Assembly (NCBI GenBank): GCA_910587905.1
Contig: CAJUOF010000252.1
Coordinates: 1 to 5,242, forward strand
Direction of reading: 5' to 3'
Origin: an uncultured Lachnospiraceae bacterium
GTDB lineage: Bacteria > Bacillota_A > Clostridia > Lachnospirales > Lachnospiraceae
DNA length: 5,242 bases
The notes under the pieces were generated by a model. That model worked only from the letters and a program-made list of their open reading frames with translations, searched no databases and was not told where the DNA came from. Positions 4,309 through 5,242 of this stretch are shown in pieces. The position numbers were made by a program, and so were the translations under genes. Positions within the stretch are counted from its first letter, which is position 1; each line of letters begins with the position of its first letter.

Positions 4309-4647
4309 ATGAACGAGTCCGTCAATTATGTGGAAATCGGGACACGGATACGCCGGCGGCGTGAACACATCGGTCTGACCCAGGAACAACTGGGCGAGGC
4401 CTGCGACCTGTCCTCTTCTTTTATCGGCCATATCGAGCGCGGCTCCCGCAAGCTTTCTGTGGAAAGCCTGTGCAGGCTGGCATCCGTCCTCGACGTCAGC
4501 GCCGATTACCTACTGTTTGACCGCATGCTGCAGGAGGCTTCCCTTCCCGCGGAGATCTCGTCCCTGTTAAAGGGCAGCGATCAGAATAAACGGCAGCAGT
4601 TCTGGCGCTCCGTCAAAGCCCTGGCCTCCCATATCGACGAACTGTAA
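4309..4647 (+). CDS. XRE-family helix-turn-helix transcriptional regulator (112 aa)
   Basis: This is a DNA-binding regulator with a single N-terminal Cro/C1-type HTH domain at about 9-68. IGTRIRRRREHIGLTQEQLG leads into the scaffold helix (24-31), then the recognition helix SSSFIGHIERG (35-45), and the domain closes with LCRLASVLDVSADYLL. The C-terminal 40 residues (EISSLLKGSDQNKRQQFWRS) look helical and charged and probably mediate dimerisation. There is no peptidase or ligand domain. Translation starts at an ATG with AAGGAGG 5 bases upstream. The palindrome overlapping that ribosome site points to autoregulation. Divergence from the zinc-ribbon membrane protein suggests that this is its main target. 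A strong terminator begins at its stop codon, so it is monocistronic. The inducing signal cannot be read from the sequence. Confidence 0.93.
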   Translation: MNESVNYVEIGTRIRRRREHIGLTQEQLGEACDLSSSFIGHIERGSRKLSVESLCRLASVLDVSADYLLFDRMLQEASLPAEISSLLKGSDQNKRQQFWRSVKALASHIDEL

Positions 4648-4692
4648 ATGCCCCGCATGAGATGTATTGATTATACATCCTGCGAGGCATTT
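4646..4692 (+). terminator. Strong, likely bidirectional terminator
   Basis: AAATGCC (4646-4652) pairs with GGCATTT (4686-4692), CGCA (4654-4657) with TGCG (4681-4684), and GATGTAT (4661-4667) with ATACATC (4673-4679) around a TGATT loop. A T run ends at 4693. The hairpin starts inside the XRE stop codon and lies 17 bases from the end of the convergent gene. Its AAAT/ATTT flanks let it also act, more weakly, on the minus strand. Confidence 0.88.
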
Positions 4693-4709
4693 TGTACTGT
4701 GCCGGCGGG

Positions 4710-5242
4710 TCACTTGATCTCCCATATCCCATTTTCAAACCCATAAAACTCCAAATAGGTATCGTTGAAAATAAGCCGGTCCTGTTCAAGATGCGGCCTG
4801 CAGTCGGAGAAAAAGAGCGTCTCCGAACATCTCCAGCCGTCATCGTCCGTCCGATGCACCACCCAGAGAAGGCTGTAGGCCATCAGGTAATACCGGTCTT
4901 CCGGATACGGTGTGTTTATGAGACGGCGTCTGGCGAAGGCCACCAGCAGATCCTCCACGCCGTCTCCGTCTATGTCGTCCAGCAGGATCTCATATTCCGG
5001 TATTTTCCCCTCCAGTTCTCTCTCCAGGCCCTCCGCCCGCCCTGTGTAAAGCTCCCGTCCAATATCATCGAACACGAACTCCGAAGCATTGCCGTCCTGA
5101 GACTTTACTGTTAAAAACAGCGTTTCTCCCGATTTTTCCGCTGACAGAGATACGTACTGTCCCTCTCCCAATTCCGCCTGACCTTCATAGATTCCGTCCT
5201 CCGTCATCAGAAAAGACGGATACCGGTCTGGTTTCTGCATAA
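4710..5242 (-). CDS. Unrecognised protein with DxDxDG calcium-loop motif (N-terminus outside window)
   Basis: The frame stays open to the right edge. An ATG at 5240 has no visible ribosome site in the two remaining bases, and the sequence begins in mid-domain style (MQKPDRYPSFLMTEDG), so I treat this as the C-terminal 176 or more residues. The clearest feature is LDDIDGDGVEDLLV (87-100), where D89, D91, D93 and D97 make a DxDxDGxxD calcium-binding loop of the kind found in EF-hand-like, dockerin and FG-GAP/VCBS segments. Such loops, often written DxDGDGxxDL, are frequent in secreted or surface proteins. Alternating hydrophobic strands before it and the aromatic-rich end (YLEFYGFENGIWEIK) suggest a beta-rich fold. 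No membrane helix is seen, and a signal peptide, if any, would be off-window. I do not recognise a named family. It is convergent with the XRE gene. Confidence 0.75.
   Translation of the reverse strand, partial: MQKPDRYPSFLMTEDGIYEGQAELGEGQYVSLSAEKSGETLFLTVKSQDGNASEFVFDDIGRELYTGRAEGLERELEGKIPEYEILLDDIDGDGVEDLLVAFARRRLINTPYPEDRYYLMAYSLLWVVHRTDDDGWRCSETLFFSDCRPHLEQDRLIFNDTYLEFYGFENGIWEIK

Overview
The window looks like chromosomal DNA of an endospore-forming, flagellated member of the Clostridia. A gut Lachnospiraceae-type genome (Enterocloster or Lachnoclostridium relatives) is my best guess. The reasons are a sporulation sigma-K-like factor, a short clostridial-type flagellin, strong AGGAGG-type ribosome sites, moderately high GC in the genes and AT-rich promoters. 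The assignment is by inference from family resemblance; no 16S or other marker gene is present.

Layout. From the right, most genes read leftwards on the minus strand. Positions 4710-5242 hold the C-terminal part of an unrecognised protein with a DxDxDG calcium-loop motif. It converges on a plus-strand XRE-family regulator (4309-4647), and a strong, probably bidirectional hairpin lies between them. The regulator is divergent from a zinc-ribbon membrane protein (3580-4161). Their shared 147-bp spacer holds a near-consensus housekeeping promoter, several copies of a CTTATAGT-like motif and two palindromes, so this looks like a self-contained regulator/target pair. Next come sigK (2805-3422), with a sigma-K-type promoter just upstream, and a solitary flagellin gene (1793-2659) with a sigma-28-type -10 box and its own terminator.

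The 322-bp gap at 1471-1792 carries the most unusual DNA in the window: two tandem copies of an 86-bp unit rich in nested inverted repeats. Left of it lies a probable operon: beta-carbonic anhydrase (904-1467), a 35-codon small ORF that ends one base before the next start, a PAP2 phosphatase (197-766), and the zinc-ribbon N-terminus of a probable Nudix hydrolase that leaves the window at position 1.

Functionally this is a mosaic of short transcription units: late sporulation control, motility, CO2/bicarbonate chemistry and lipid or nucleotide pyrophosphate clean-up. I see no phage, transposase, CRISPR array, tRNA or rRNA. The best candidates for undescribed biology are the tandem structured repeat, the XRE operator array with its membrane target, the long inverted repeat at 3507-3552 and the coupled small ORF.
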